From the NCBI RefSeq assembly GCF_015477835.1, contig NZ_JADLQN010000004.1, positions 1 through 64,000 on the forward strand: DNA of 64,000 nt. The letters are read 5' to 3'. This DNA comes from Nocardia higoensis (GTDB taxonomy: Bacteria; Actinomycetota; Actinomycetes; Mycobacteriales; Mycobacteriaceae). Positions 41,760 to 50,924 of this stretch are shown piece by piece. The position numbers and the translations under genes were made by a program. The notes under the pieces were generated by a model. That model did not search any database and was not told the DNA's origin. It was given only the letters and a program-made list of their open reading frames with translations. Positions within the stretch are counted from its first letter, which is position 1. Each line of letters opens with the position of its first letter.

Positions 41760-43892
41760 TCAGGTGACGCTCGCCAGGGCGAACGGCAGTACCGCCTCGG
41801 CCCCCGCCCGGCGCAGTGCGTGCGCGGCGACGGTGAAGGTCCAGCCGGTGTCGGTCCGGGCGTCCACGAGCAGGATCGGGCCCTCGACACCGGACAGGTC
41901 GGGAACCTCCCACGAGTCGTACAGCCCGGCGACACGGTGGGCGGAGTTCGCCGCCGAGACCGGCGGCCGACCCGGCCGCAGGGGCATGGTGCCCAGCGGT
42001 CGCAGTCTGCCGACCTCGGCGAGACGGGCGGCCAGGCTGTCGACGAGCAGCGGGTGCCGCTCGGAGGGCAGGGCGAGCACCGACGCCGGACGCGTTGCCC
42101 AGTCCCATTCACGGAGTACGGCGACGCAGGCGTCGAACACGGTGTCGGGCACCGGCCCGTCCGGCCCGTCCAACAGGGCACGCAGCCGTTGGCCCCAACC
42201 CAGATCGGTGAGCCTGCCGACCACCCGCCCGGTCTCCGCGCCCGCCGTGATCTTCCCCGACAGCGGCACGCCGAGTTTCGCCATGCCGGTGGGCCACTGC
42301 TTGCGCGGGGTGAGGTCGATGCCGGGCCGGTCGAGCCGAGCGCGGGTGGCGGCGACCGCATCGGCGTCCACGGTGATATCGGGGCGTTGCCCGGTGCAGT
42401 TGTCGCAGCGGCCGCAGCCCGGCACCCGGCCGTCCAGGGCGGGCAGGCTCGGATCGTCGAGCTGGCGGCGCAGAAAGTTCATCCGGCAGCCGGTGGTGCG
42501 CTGGTAATCCAGCATCGCCTGCTGCTCCGCCTCACGGGCGGCCGCCAGCCGCTCGTAGCGGGGCGCGTCGTATTCCCACGGCTGCCCCGTCGCCAGCCAG
42601 CCGCCGCGTACCCGGCGCACGGCGCCGTCCACATCGAGCACCTTCAGCACCATTTCCAGCCGCGACCGGTTCAACTCGACCATCGGCTCCAGCGCGACCG
42701 TCGACATGGGCCGGTCGTGATCGAGCGCGTCGAGCACGCTGCGCACGATGTGCTCGCGCGGGAAGGCCACCGAGGCGAAGTAGCTCCAGATCCGGGCGTC
42801 CTCGGGGCCGGGCAGCAGGATGACCTCGGCGCGCTCGGTGCCGCGCCCGGCGCGGCCGACCTGCTGGTAGTAGGCGATGGGGGAGGAGGGCGCGCCCACG
42901 TGCACCACGAATCCCAGATCCGGCTTGTCGAAACCCATGCCCAGCGCGGAGGTGGCTACCAGCGCCTCGATCTCGTTGCGCAGCAGCGCGTTCTCCAGGA
43001 CCTCGCGTTCGGCCGGGTCGGTCTGGCCGGTGTAGGCGGCGACGTGGTGACCGTTGGAGTTCAGCACGTCGGCGAGGTCGTGGGCGGCGGCCACGGTGAG
43101 GGTGTAGATGATGCCGGAGCCGGGCAGTTGGCGCAGCCTGCCGCTCAGCCATGCCGTGCGCTTCACCGCGTCGTCGAAGGCCACCACCGACAGATGCAGC
43201 GACTCCCGGTCCAGGCTGCCGCGCAGTACCAGGGTGTCGGTCCCGATCTGGGTGGCGACGTCGGTGACCACGCGGTCGTTGGCTGTGGCGGTGGTGGCGA
43301 GCACGGGGACGTCGGCGCCGAGATCGGCGATGAGGGTGCGGATGCGGCGGTAATCGGGCCGGAAGTCGTGTCCCCAGTCCGAGACGCAGTGCGCCTCGTC
43401 GATCACCACGAGCCCGGCGTCGGCGGCCAGCCGGGGCAGCACCTGATCGCGGAAATCGGGATTGTTCAACCGCTCCGGGCTGACCAGCAGCACGTCGATC
43501 TCGCCCTGGGCAACCCGCTGGTGGATCTCGTCCCATTCGGTGACATTGCCGGAGTTGATGGTGGCGGCCACCACCCCGGCGCGCTCGGCGGCGGCCACCT
43601 GGTTGCGCATCAGTGCCAGTAGCGGCGAGACGATCACCGTCGGACCGCGCCCGGCCCGGCGCAGCAGCTTCGCGGAGATGAAGTACACCGCCGATTTGCC
43701 CCATCCGGTGCGCTGCACCACCAGGGCCCGCTGCCTTCGCACGGTCAGCGCTTCGATGGCGGTCCACTGGTCCTCGCGCAGTCGCGCGTGCGGCCCGGCG
43801 AGTTCGCGGAGCAGCTCCTCGGCCCGCTCGCGCAGGTCGGGTGCGGTGAGGTCGATCGCAGGACTTCCGCTCGCCGTGGTCACGAACCCCAT
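41760..43892 (-). CDS. recQ: RecQ-family ATP-dependent DNA helicase with PRT-like tail
   Basis: The 710-residue helicase has motif Q/I (QWTAIEALTVRRQRALVVQRTGWGKSAVYF), a DEAH box (VVIDEAHCVSDWGHDFRPDY), motif III ATTATA, motif V/VI (ATSALGMGFDKPD, QQVGRAGRG) and a RecQ zinc site (CRMNFLRR...CGRCDNC). The C-terminal 60 residues (GPILLVDARTDTGWTFTVAAHAL) resemble a phosphoribosyltransferase PRPP loop, a feature of actinobacterial RecQs. It unwinds 3'-5' in repair. The ATG at 43892 was chosen over an extension to 43958. It is downstream of rtcB on the same strand. Confidence 0.93.
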   Translation of the reverse strand: MGFVTTASGSPAIDLTAPDLRERAEELLRELAGPHARLREDQWTAIEALTVRRQRALVVQRTGWGKSAVYFISAKLLRRAGRGPTVIVSPLLALMRNQVAAAERAGVVAATINSGNVTEWDEIHQRVAQGEIDVLLVSPERLNNPDFRDQVLPRLAADAGLVVIDEAHCVSDWGHDFRPDYRRIRTLIADLGADVPVLATTATANDRVVTDVATQIGTDTLVLRGSLDRESLHLSVVAFDDAVKRTAWLSGRLRQLPGSGIIYTLTVAAAHDLADVLNSNGHHVAAYTGQTDPAEREVLENALLRNEIEALVATSALGMGFDKPDLGFVVHVGAPSSPIAYYQQVGRAGRGTERAEVILLPGPEDARIWSYFASVAFPREHIVRSVLDALDHDRPMSTVALEPMVELNRSRLEMVLKVLDVDGAVRRVRGGWLATGQPWEYDAPRYERLAAAREAEQQAMLDYQRTTGCRMNFLRRQLDDPSLPALDGRVPGCGRCDNCTGQRPDITVDADAVAATRARLDRPGIDLTPRKQWPTGMAKLGVPLSGKITAGAETGRVVGRLTDLGWGQRLRALLDGPDGPVPDTVFDACVAVLREWDWATRPASVLALPSERHPLLVDSLAARLAEVGRLRPLGTMPLRPGRPPVSAANSAHRVAGLYDSWEVPDLSGVEGPILLVDARTDTGWTFTVAAHALRRAGAEAVLPFALASVT

Positions 43893-43932
43893 CGTGCCCC
43901 ACGCCACCGACAGCGCACAGCCCGGCGGCCGA

Positions 43933-43964
43933 CCGGATGTGGACATCGAGCGATCCACATCCGG
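43933..43964 (-). terminator. Hairpin between rtcB and recQ
   Basis: CCGGATGTGGA (43933-43943) pairs with TCCACATCCGG (43954-43964) around a 10-base loop. It lies 10 bases after the rtcB stop (read leftward) and before recQ. No T run follows, so it may be a weak terminator or RNA-stability element. Confidence 0.5.
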
Positions 43965-43973
43965 CCGGGCAGG

Positions 43974-45191
43974 TCAGCCCTTCACACAGAGCACTTGGCG
44001 CAGGGTCGCCACCACCTCGACGAGATCGCGCTGAGCCTCGATGACCTCGTCGATGTTCTTGTAGGCGGCGGGGATCTCGTCGAGCACTCCGGCGTCCTTG
44101 CGCGACTCCACGCCCTCGGTCTGCGCGACCAGGTCGGCCACGCTGAACTGCCGCTTGGCGGCGTTGCGGCTCATCCGCCGTCCCGCGCCGTGCGAGGCGG
44201 AATCGAACGAGTCCGGGTTGCCCTTGCCGCGGACCACGTAGGAGCGGGTGCCCATGGAGCCGGGGATGAGCGCCAGATCGCCCTTGCCCGCGCGGACCGC
44301 GCCCTTACGGGTCACCAGCATCGGCGTGCCGTCGATCACCTCTTCGGCCACATAGTTGTGGTGGCAGGAGATGGGGACGTCGAAACGCACCTCGCGGGTC
44401 GGGAATTCCTCCCGCACGGCCTGGCAGACCAGCGCCAGCATGACCGCCCGATTCCGCGCGGCGTATTCCTGCGCCCAGGTCAGGTCGTGCCGGTAGGCCG
44501 CCATTTCGGGGGTGTCCGCCAGGAATACGGCCAGATCGCGATCGACCAGATTCTGGTTGTGCGGCAGCTTGCGCGCCACCTCCATGTGCCGCTCGGCGAT
44601 TTCCTTGCCGATATTGCGGCTCCCGGAATGCAGCAGAATCCACACCTGATCGTCGGTGTCCAGGCAGACCTCGATGAAATGGTTGCCGCCGCCGAGGGTG
44701 CCCATCTGCTTGTGCGCCTTGGACTCACGCGGCGCGACCCGCTCGTCGAGTTCGCCGAACCGCGACCAGAATCGGTCCCACCCGGAGCGGAGAATCGCCG
44801 TGGTGGCACCGGACGGACGTCCGGCCAGCGCCTTCACCGGCACCTCGTGCCGGTGCGCGGCGAAGCCGACAGGTACCGCCGCCTCGATGCGCGAGCGCAG
44901 CGACCGCAGGTCGTCGGGCAGATCGGCGGCGGTCAGATCGGTGCGGACGCTCTCCATTCCGCAGCCGATGTCCACGCCGACCGCCGCGGGCGCGACCGCA
45001 TCTCGCATCGCGATGACCGAGCCGACCGTCGCCCCCTTCCCCAGGTGCACATCCGGCATGACCCGAACGCCGTGCACCCATTCCAGTCGGGCGATATTGC
45101 GCAGCTGTTGCAGCGCGGCCGCCTCGATATCGCTCTCGTGGGCCCACATCAACGTCCGTGCCCGGGCACCGGACAGCTCGACGGGAAACAT
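43974..45191 (-). CDS. rtcB: RtcB family RNA-splicing ligase
   Basis: The 405-residue enzyme joins 2',3'-cyclic phosphate or 3'-phosphate and 5'-OH RNA ends with GTP and Mn. Metal and GMP sites are visible: DVHLGKGATVGSVIAM, VGVDIGCGMESVRT, GGGNHFIEVCLD, LLHSGSRNIGK, ISCHHNYVAEE, and SASHGAGRRMSR with the guanylylated His. The ATG at 45191 follows GGAAGGATCGAAGC. No archease gene or rtcR-type regulator is nearby. Probable job: tRNA or rRNA repair, perhaps after cleavage by MazF-type toxins such as the one encoded close by (inference). Confidence 0.95.
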   Translation of the reverse strand: MFPVELSGARARTLMWAHESDIEAAALQQLRNIARLEWVHGVRVMPDVHLGKGATVGSVIAMRDAVAPAAVGVDIGCGMESVRTDLTAADLPDDLRSLRSRIEAAVPVGFAAHRHEVPVKALAGRPSGATTAILRSGWDRFWSRFGELDERVAPRESKAHKQMGTLGGGNHFIEVCLDTDDQVWILLHSGSRNIGKEIAERHMEVARKLPHNQNLVDRDLAVFLADTPEMAAYRHDLTWAQEYAARNRAVMLALVCQAVREEFPTREVRFDVPISCHHNYVAEEVIDGTPMLVTRKGAVRAGKGDLALIPGSMGTRSYVVRGKGNPDSFDSASHGAGRRMSRNAAKRQFSVADLVAQTEGVESRKDAGVLDEIPAAYKNIDEVIEAQRDLVEVVATLRQVLCVKG

Positions 45192-45276
45192 GCTTCGATC
45201 CTTCCGAATTCGCCGGCGACGCAGTAGCCGCCCGCGAATTCCACGGTAGGCAGCCGTGGGCGAAAAGGCACTCGAA

Positions 45277-46179
45277 TTATCGGCCAAGCAGCGCCGCGAT
45301 CGCCGCGTGGTCCGGTATGGCGGCGCTCGCACCGAGGGTGGTCGTGGCCAGCGCACCTGCAGCGCATGCCCAGGGCAACGCCCGCCGCGGGCCTCGGCGC
45401 CAAGCGACCGCCAGCGCCCCGGTGAACGCGTCGCCCGCGCCGGTGGTGTCCACCACCGGCACCGCCGGCCCGGGCACCGACAGTTCCGAGCCGTCCGGCC
45501 CACGGTGGTGCGCGCCGTCGGCACCGAGCGTGGTCACCACGTGCGGAATCCGGTCGAGGACCGCACCCAGGCGCCGCGCCTCGTCACGGTTCACCACCGC
45601 GATATCGACATCGGCCCACAGTCCGTCCGGAAGATCCCGCACGGGTGAGGGATTGAGCATGGTGATCGTCGAGTGGGCCCGTGCGTGCCGCAGCGCGGCA
45701 GCCACCGTCGGCACCGGCAGTTCCAGTTGGCACAGCAACATGTCCGCGTCCGCCACGACGGCGAGATCGTCCGCGTCGAGTTCGGTCACCGTCGCGTTCG
45801 CACCGCCGACCACGATGATGCTGTTCTCGCCGTCGCCCTCGACGACGATGGTCGCGATCCCGCTCGGCCCCTCGACGGTGCGCAGTCGTTCGATGCCCAC
45901 CCCGGACTCGCCGAGCAGTTCACGCAGCCGCGGCGCGAACACATCGGAGCCGACCGCGCCGAGGAACCGCACCCGCCCGCCGGACCGGCTCGCCGCGACG
46001 GCCTGATTGGCGCCTTTGCCGCCGGGCACGGTGGCGAAATCGCGGCCCGCGATCGTCTCGCCCGGCTCGGGCCGTCGTGTGACAGTGGTCACCAGATCCA
46101 TGTTCACGCTGCCGAGTACCGCGATGACGGGTGCTCGTCGCGCCCGCTCCGCGCCGATGTCCGTGCCCAGAACGTCCAT
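45277..46179 (-). CDS. rbsK: PfkB-family sugar kinase, ribokinase-like
   Basis: The 300-residue kinase has PfkB signature 1 (VPGGKGANQAVAASRSGG) and signature 2 (VDTTGAGDAFTGALA), with the ribokinase-type opening VIAVLGSVNMDLVTTVTRRPEPGETI. It should phosphorylate D-ribose or a similar sugar. No ribose transporter is next to it, so the substrate is open. The ATG at 46179 lacks a strong ribosome binding site. It is divergent from proA with 94 bases between. Confidence 0.88.
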   Translation of the reverse strand: MDVLGTDIGAERARRAPVIAVLGSVNMDLVTTVTRRPEPGETIAGRDFATVPGGKGANQAVAASRSGGRVRFLGAVGSDVFAPRLRELLGESGVGIERLRTVEGPSGIATIVVEGDGENSIIVVGGANATVTELDADDLAVVADADMLLCQLELPVPTVAAALRHARAHSTITMLNPSPVRDLPDGLWADVDIAVVNRDEARRLGAVLDRIPHVVTTLGADGAHHRGPDGSELSVPGPAVPVVDTTGAGDAFTGALAVAWRRGPRRALPWACAAGALATTTLGASAAIPDHAAIAALLGR

Positions 46180-46273
46180 GCCGAGAACCCAACCACGGAC
46201 CCGCCGCCCCCGCGGACGATCGGGAGGTGGAGCAGCCGGAAACTCGTTCGTCCCGGTGCGTAGGCTGTACCCC

Positions 46274-47539
46274 ATGACGGTGGAGACGACGGCCGAGTTC
46301 GATGTGCGCGAAGCAGTGCATGAGGCCGCGCGTGAGGCCAGGGTGGCCGCGCGCGCCCTCGCCCAGTTGACCACCGCGCAGAAGAACGACGCCCTGCACG
46401 CCGCGGCCGACCTCCTGCTCGCGTCCGCCGAGAAGGTGCTGGCCGCCAATGCCAGGGACATCGCCGCCGCCGAGGCCGCGGGGACCGAGGCCTCGCTGCT
46501 GGACCGGCTGCGGCTGACCGAGGATCGCATCGACGGCATCGCCTCCGGCTTGCGCCAGGTCGCCGGTCTGCCCGATCCGATCGGTGTCGTGGTGCGCGGC
46601 TCGACGCTGCCCAACGGGCTGCAGACCCGCCAGGTGCGGGTGCCGCTCGGTGTGGTCGGCATGGTGTACGAGGCGCGCCCCAACGTCACCGTCGACGCCT
46701 TCGGTCTTGCCCTCAAGTCCGGCAACGCGGCGTTGCTGCGCGGCTCGTCCTCGGCGGCGGAGTCCAACGCCGCGCTGGTCGAGATCCTGCGGGAAGCGCT
46801 GCGGAGCCAGGGCATTCCCGAGGAATCCGTGCACCTGCTGCCCAGCCACGACCGCTCCAGCGTGACCCATCTGATCCAGGCGCGGGGCCTGGTCGACGTG
46901 GTGATCCCGCGCGGCGGCGCCGGTCTGATCAACGCGGTCGTCCGGGACGCGACGGTGCCCACCATCGAGACCGGCACCGGAAACTGCCACGTCTACGTGC
47001 ATTCCGCCGCCGATCTGGACATGGCCGAGCGCATCCTGATCAACGCCAAGACCCGCAGGCCCAGCGTGTGCAACGCGGCCGAAACCGTGCTCATCGACCG
47101 TGCTGTCGCCGACACCGCGCTGCCCAGGCTCACCGCCGCTCTCGAGGCCGCGGGCGTCACCATCCACGGTGACCTGCCCGGCCAGGTGCCCGCCACCGAC
47201 GCCGACTGGGCCGAGGAGTACCTGACCCTCGACATCGCCATGAAGGTCGTCGACGACCTGGACGCCGCCGTCGAGCACATCAACACCTGGGGCACCGGCC
47301 ACACCGAGGCCATCGTCACCGGTGATCTGGCCGCCGCGGGCGCCTTCACCAGCCGGGTCGACGCCGCCGCCGTCATGGTGAACGCCTCCACCGCCTTCAC
47401 CGACGGCGAGCAGTTCGGCTTCGGCGCCGAGATCGGCATCTCGACACAGAAACTGCACGCGCGCGGTCCGATGGCGCTGCCGGAGCTGACCTCGACCAAA
47501 TGGATTGTGTGGGGCGAGGGCCAGATCAGGCCCGCGTGA
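46274..47539 (+). CDS. proA: Gamma-glutamyl phosphate reductase
   Basis: The 421-residue enzyme reduces glutamyl-5-phosphate to glutamate-5-semialdehyde with NADPH, the second step of proline synthesis. The active-site Cys lies in KTRRPSVCNAAETVLID; VPLGVVGMVYEARPNVTVDA and DVVIPRGGAGLINAV are family marks, as is EIGISTQKLHARGPM near the end. It works on the product of ProB, encoded 10.9 kb upstream. The moxR-vwa pair follows after 57 bases, as in M. tuberculosis. Confidence 0.97.
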   Translation: MTVETTAEFDVREAVHEAAREARVAARALAQLTTAQKNDALHAAADLLLASAEKVLAANARDIAAAEAAGTEASLLDRLRLTEDRIDGIASGLRQVAGLPDPIGVVVRGSTLPNGLQTRQVRVPLGVVGMVYEARPNVTVDAFGLALKSGNAALLRGSSSAAESNAALVEILREALRSQGIPEESVHLLPSHDRSSVTHLIQARGLVDVVIPRGGAGLINAVVRDATVPTIETGTGNCHVYVHSAADLDMAERILINAKTRRPSVCNAAETVLIDRAVADTALPRLTAALEAAGVTIHGDLPGQVPATDADWAEEYLTLDIAMKVVDDLDAAVEHINTWGTGHTEAIVTGDLAAAGAFTSRVDAAAVMVNASTAFTDGEQFGFGAEIGISTQKLHARGPMALPELTSTKWIVWGEGQIRPA

Positions 47540-47596
47540 CGCGGTAGAGATTGCACCGAGCGCGATCCGTGCGCTCGGATGAGGAAGGACAGACCA

Positions 47597-48472
47597 GTGG
47601 CCGACGCACCCCAGGAGCCGATCTTCACCTCGGTCGACGATGTCGTCGAGCGGCTCGCCACCACCGGCTACCTGGCCGACAAATCCACGGCCACCTCGGT
47701 GTTCCTGGCCGATCGGCTGGGCAAACCGTTGCTGATCGAAGGCCCGGCCGGTGTCGGCAAGACCGAACTGGCCCGCGCCGTCGCGCAGACCTCCGGTGCC
47801 GAACTGGTGCGCCTGCAGTGCTACGAGGGCGTCGACGAAGCCCGCGCGCTCTACGAGTGGAACCACGCCAAGCAGATCCTGAGGATCCAGGCGTCCAGTG
47901 AAAACGATTGGTCGGAGACCAAAGCCGACGTCTTCACCGAAGAGTTCCTGCTCTCCCGCCCGCTGCTGACCGCGATCCGGCGCACCGATCCCACGGTGCT
48001 GCTGATCGACGAGACCGACAAGGCCGACGTCGAGATCGAAGGTCTGCTGCTCGAGGTGCTCAGCGATTTCGCGGTGACCGTCCCCGAGCTGGGCACCATC
48101 ACCGCCACCCGCAAGCCGTTCGTGGTGCTGACCTCCAACGCCACCAGAGAGCTGTCGGAGGCACTCAAGCGCCGCTGCCTGTACCTGCACCTGGATTTCC
48201 CCGACGAGGAACTCGAGCGTCGCATCCTGGCCAGCCGGGTGCCGGAACTCTCGGCCGCGGTCTCGGCGCAGCTGGTGCGCATCGTGCACGTGCTGCGTGG
48301 CATGCAGCTCAAGAAGCTGCCCTCGGTCGCCGAGTCCATCGACTGGGGGCGCACCCTGCTCGCGCTGGGCATGAAGGATCTCGACGACACGACCGTGCGC
48401 GCCACCCTCGGTGTCGTGCTCAAGCATCGCAGCGATCACGAGCGTGCGCTGTCCGAGCTGAAACTGGCCTGA
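47597..48472 (+). CDS. MoxR-type AAA+ ATPase
   Basis: The 291-residue ATPase has Walker A IEGPAGVGKTELARA, Walker B VLLIDETDKADVEIEG, sensor 1 VVLTSNATRELSEALKRRCLY and the MoxR helix-2 insert. MoxR ATPases act as chaperones that activate or assemble partner complexes together with a VWA-domain protein. Here the VWA gene begins one base after the stop. GTG 47597 follows GAGGAAGGAC. Client unknown. Confidence 0.92.
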   Translation: MADAPQEPIFTSVDDVVERLATTGYLADKSTATSVFLADRLGKPLLIEGPAGVGKTELARAVAQTSGAELVRLQCYEGVDEARALYEWNHAKQILRIQASSENDWSETKADVFTEEFLLSRPLLTAIRRTDPTVLLIDETDKADVEIEGLLLEVLSDFAVTVPELGTITATRKPFVVLTSNATRELSEALKRRCLYLHLDFPDEELERRILASRVPELSAAVSAQLVRIVHVLRGMQLKKLPSVAESIDWGRTLLALGMKDLDDTTVRATLGVVLKHRSDHERALSELKLA

Positions 48473-48473
48473 C

Positions 48474-49898
48474 ATGAGCGCCGGATCGTCCCCGCAGACG
48501 CCGGTGTCGTTGCGCGCCGAACACGGCATCCCCGGGCACCTCGTCGGCTTCGTCGAGGCGTTGCGGGCGCGCGGCATCCCGGTCGGCCCCTCGGAAACGG
48601 TGGACGCGGGCCGCGTCGTGACCGTGCTGGACCTGTTCGACCGCGAGGTGCTGCGCGAGGGCCTGGCGTGCGCCTTACTGCGCCGCACCACCCACCGCGC
48701 CACCTTCGACGGGCTGTTCGACCTGTGGTTCCCGGTCGCGGTCGGTGAGCGAGCCACCGTCGAGGAGATCGTCGACATCCCGCGCAAGCCCTCCGGCGAG
48801 GTCGACATCCCCGCACTGCGCGAGATGCTGGCCGAGATGCTGGCCCAGCAGGACACCGACGGACTGGACCAGATGGCCGCCCAGATGGTCGAGCAGATGG
48901 GGCAGTACCAATCCGCGCGTGGCCCGTCCTTCTCGGCCTACCAGGCGCTCAAGGACGTGCAACCGCAGACGCTGCTGGCGAAGATCCTGGCCGGGATGGC
49001 GCTGGGCCCCGACGCGGGCGAGTTCGAGACCGAGGTCGCCCGGCGCGCGGCCCGTCAGCGCATCGAGGGGTTCCGCGCCAGTGTCGACGCCGAGACCCGC
49101 AGGCGGGTGGCCGAGCGGATCGGCAAGGAGCGGGTCGCCAACTACGGCGTCGCCCGCCAAGCCGAGGATGTGGACTTCCTGCGTGCCTCCGAACGGGAAC
49201 TCGCCGAACTGCGGCGCGGCACCCAGCGGCTGGCCAGGGTGCTGGCCTCCCGACTGGCCGTGCGGCGCAGGCATCACCGGCGTGGGGAGATCGATCTGCG
49301 GCGGACGCTGCGCAAGTCCATGTCCACCGGCGGCGTGCCGATCGACCTGGTCAACAAGAAGCCGCGCCCGGGACGTCCGGAACTGGTTCTGCTGTGCGAT
49401 GTCTCCGGTTCGGTGGCCGGCTTCAGCAATTTCACGCTGCTGCTGGTGAGCGCGCTGCGCGAGCAGTTCTCCCGGGTACGGATCTTCGCCTTCGTCGACA
49501 ACACCGACGAGGTGACCCGCTTCTTCGACCCGCATACTCAGCTCGACCAGTCGATGACGCGCATCCTCACCGAGGCCGACGTGGTCGGCTTCGACGGGCA
49601 CTCCGACTACGGCAACGCGCTGCGGTCCTTCGCCGAACACTTTCCCGACGCCGTCACCAGTCGCAGTTCGCTGCTCGTTCTCGGTGACGCCCGCACCAAC
49701 TACCGCGACCCGGCCCTGGACACCCTGCAGGAGTTGGTGGCCACCGCCAAACACGCGCACTGGCTCAATCCCGAGCCGACGCACAACTGGGGATCGGGCG
49801 ATTCGGCCGCCGACAAGTACCTCGACGTCATCGAGATGCACGAATGCCGCTCGGCCAGGCAGCTGACCGAGGTGGTCTCCCGACTGCTGCCGGTCTGA
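48474..49898 (+). CDS. VWA domain protein, CoxE-like
   Basis: The 474-residue protein belongs to the VWA/CoxE group. The N-terminal half is helical and charged, with Arg-rich HHRRGEIDLRRTLRKS before the VWA domain (about residues 300-470). The metal-ion site DVSGSVAGFSNF (DxSxS) and later GHSDYGNAL and LGDARTNYRDPA follow. It is the standard partner of MoxR ATPases. In CO dehydrogenase clusters such pairs insert the active site, but no such enzyme is nearby, so the client is unknown. Confidence 0.92.
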   Translation: MSAGSSPQTPVSLRAEHGIPGHLVGFVEALRARGIPVGPSETVDAGRVVTVLDLFDREVLREGLACALLRRTTHRATFDGLFDLWFPVAVGERATVEEIVDIPRKPSGEVDIPALREMLAEMLAQQDTDGLDQMAAQMVEQMGQYQSARGPSFSAYQALKDVQPQTLLAKILAGMALGPDAGEFETEVARRAARQRIEGFRASVDAETRRRVAERIGKERVANYGVARQAEDVDFLRASERELAELRRGTQRLARVLASRLAVRRRHHRRGEIDLRRTLRKSMSTGGVPIDLVNKKPRPGRPELVLLCDVSGSVAGFSNFTLLLVSALREQFSRVRIFAFVDNTDEVTRFFDPHTQLDQSMTRILTEADVVGFDGHSDYGNALRSFAEHFPDAVTSRSSLLVLGDARTNYRDPALDTLQELVATAKHAHWLNPEPTHNWGSGDSAADKYLDVIEMHECRSARQLTEVVSRLLPV

Positions 49899-50049
49899 TC
49901 GTCGCCGAGGCGCGTGCGCGGTTAACGCATCGAGCGGGCCCGTCGATCCTGTCTCGACGAGAGATCGCCCGAGCCTCGGTGGCTTCGTCGTGCCCGCCTT
50001 CAGGATTTGTTAAGCGGTTCGTTGGTGGCGCCCTCCAGCATTCGCCGCC

Positions 50050-50913
50050 ATGGGGAGTACGACGCCCGACGGCGTGACATCGACCGACCCGGACCCCGGT
50101 CCGGCCGAGGAGGCGACACGGCTCGGGGAACTGGCCGCGGGCAGTCTGCTGAGCGCGCCCACGGAGGCCGAAGGGTATCTGCGCGCGGCGCTGGCCGCGG
50201 GCACGGGGGTCCTGTCCGAGGAACAGATCGCACGACTGCACGCGCAGCTGGTCACGGCGCTGTCCGGTGCGCCCGATCGCGAGGCCGAACTCGCCGAGGT
50301 GGCGCTCGACGCCGCACGACACTGGGAGGAGTTGTCCGGCGACACCGCCACCCACCTGGTCTTCGTGGCCGCTCGCGCCCTGCACCGCGCGGGCCGCCAT
50401 GCCCGTGCCGCCGAGCTGTTCGCCCGCGCCCTCGCGAAGGCCGCGCCCTACCCGGTCCCCGAGATGGCGGTGTTGCGCGGCCAGTACGGCCGTTCGCTGC
50501 GATTGCTGAGCGATCATCGCGGGGCGGCTCGGCAATACCTCGCGGCCGCGCACGCGATCCGCGGACACGCCGACCAGCGGGAACTGCGCGCCGAGCTCAC
50601 GTGGTCGGCGGCCTCGGCGCTGGATGCCTGCGGCGCCGACGGCCCGGCCGCGCTCGCCTATCTGCGCGCGGCCGAGTTGTGGGGCGAGCTCGGCCGCACC
50701 GGCCCCCGCGCCCGCTGCCTGCGCTCGGCGGCCTGGCTGCGGTTCTGGGCGGCTCCGACCGGCGAACTGCGCGGGCCCAGCATCGAGGCGCTGCGCAGCC
50801 TGCTGGCGGAATTGCAGGAGCGCGCCGAGAGGCAGCCCAGCCGGGAGATCGCCAACGAGCTCGACCACACCCGCCGCCAGCTCACCGACATGCTCGATTC
50901 CAGGTCGCAGTAA
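50050..50913 (+). CDS. TPR-like helical repeat protein, unknown function
   Basis: The 287-residue, Ala/Leu/Arg-rich, all-helical protein shows repeated helix pairs of about 35-40 residues resembling tetratricopeptide repeats (for example AARALHRAGRHARAAELFARALAKA and YLRAAELWGELGRTGPRARCLRSAAWL). No enzyme motif, signal peptide or membrane segment. ATG 50050 lies 151 bases after the VWA gene; nadD starts 12 bases after its stop, so co-transcription with nadD is likely. It may be a protein-binding scaffold. Confidence 0.7.
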   Translation: MGSTTPDGVTSTDPDPGPAEEATRLGELAAGSLLSAPTEAEGYLRAALAAGTGVLSEEQIARLHAQLVTALSGAPDREAELAEVALDAARHWEELSGDTATHLVFVAARALHRAGRHARAAELFARALAKAAPYPVPEMAVLRGQYGRSLRLLSDHRGAARQYLAAAHAIRGHADQRELRAELTWSAASALDACGADGPAALAYLRAAELWGELGRTGPRARCLRSAAWLRFWAAPTGELRGPSIEALRSLLAELQERAERQPSREIANELDHTRRQLTDMLDSRSQ

Positions 50914-50924
50914 GCTCGCTTCTC

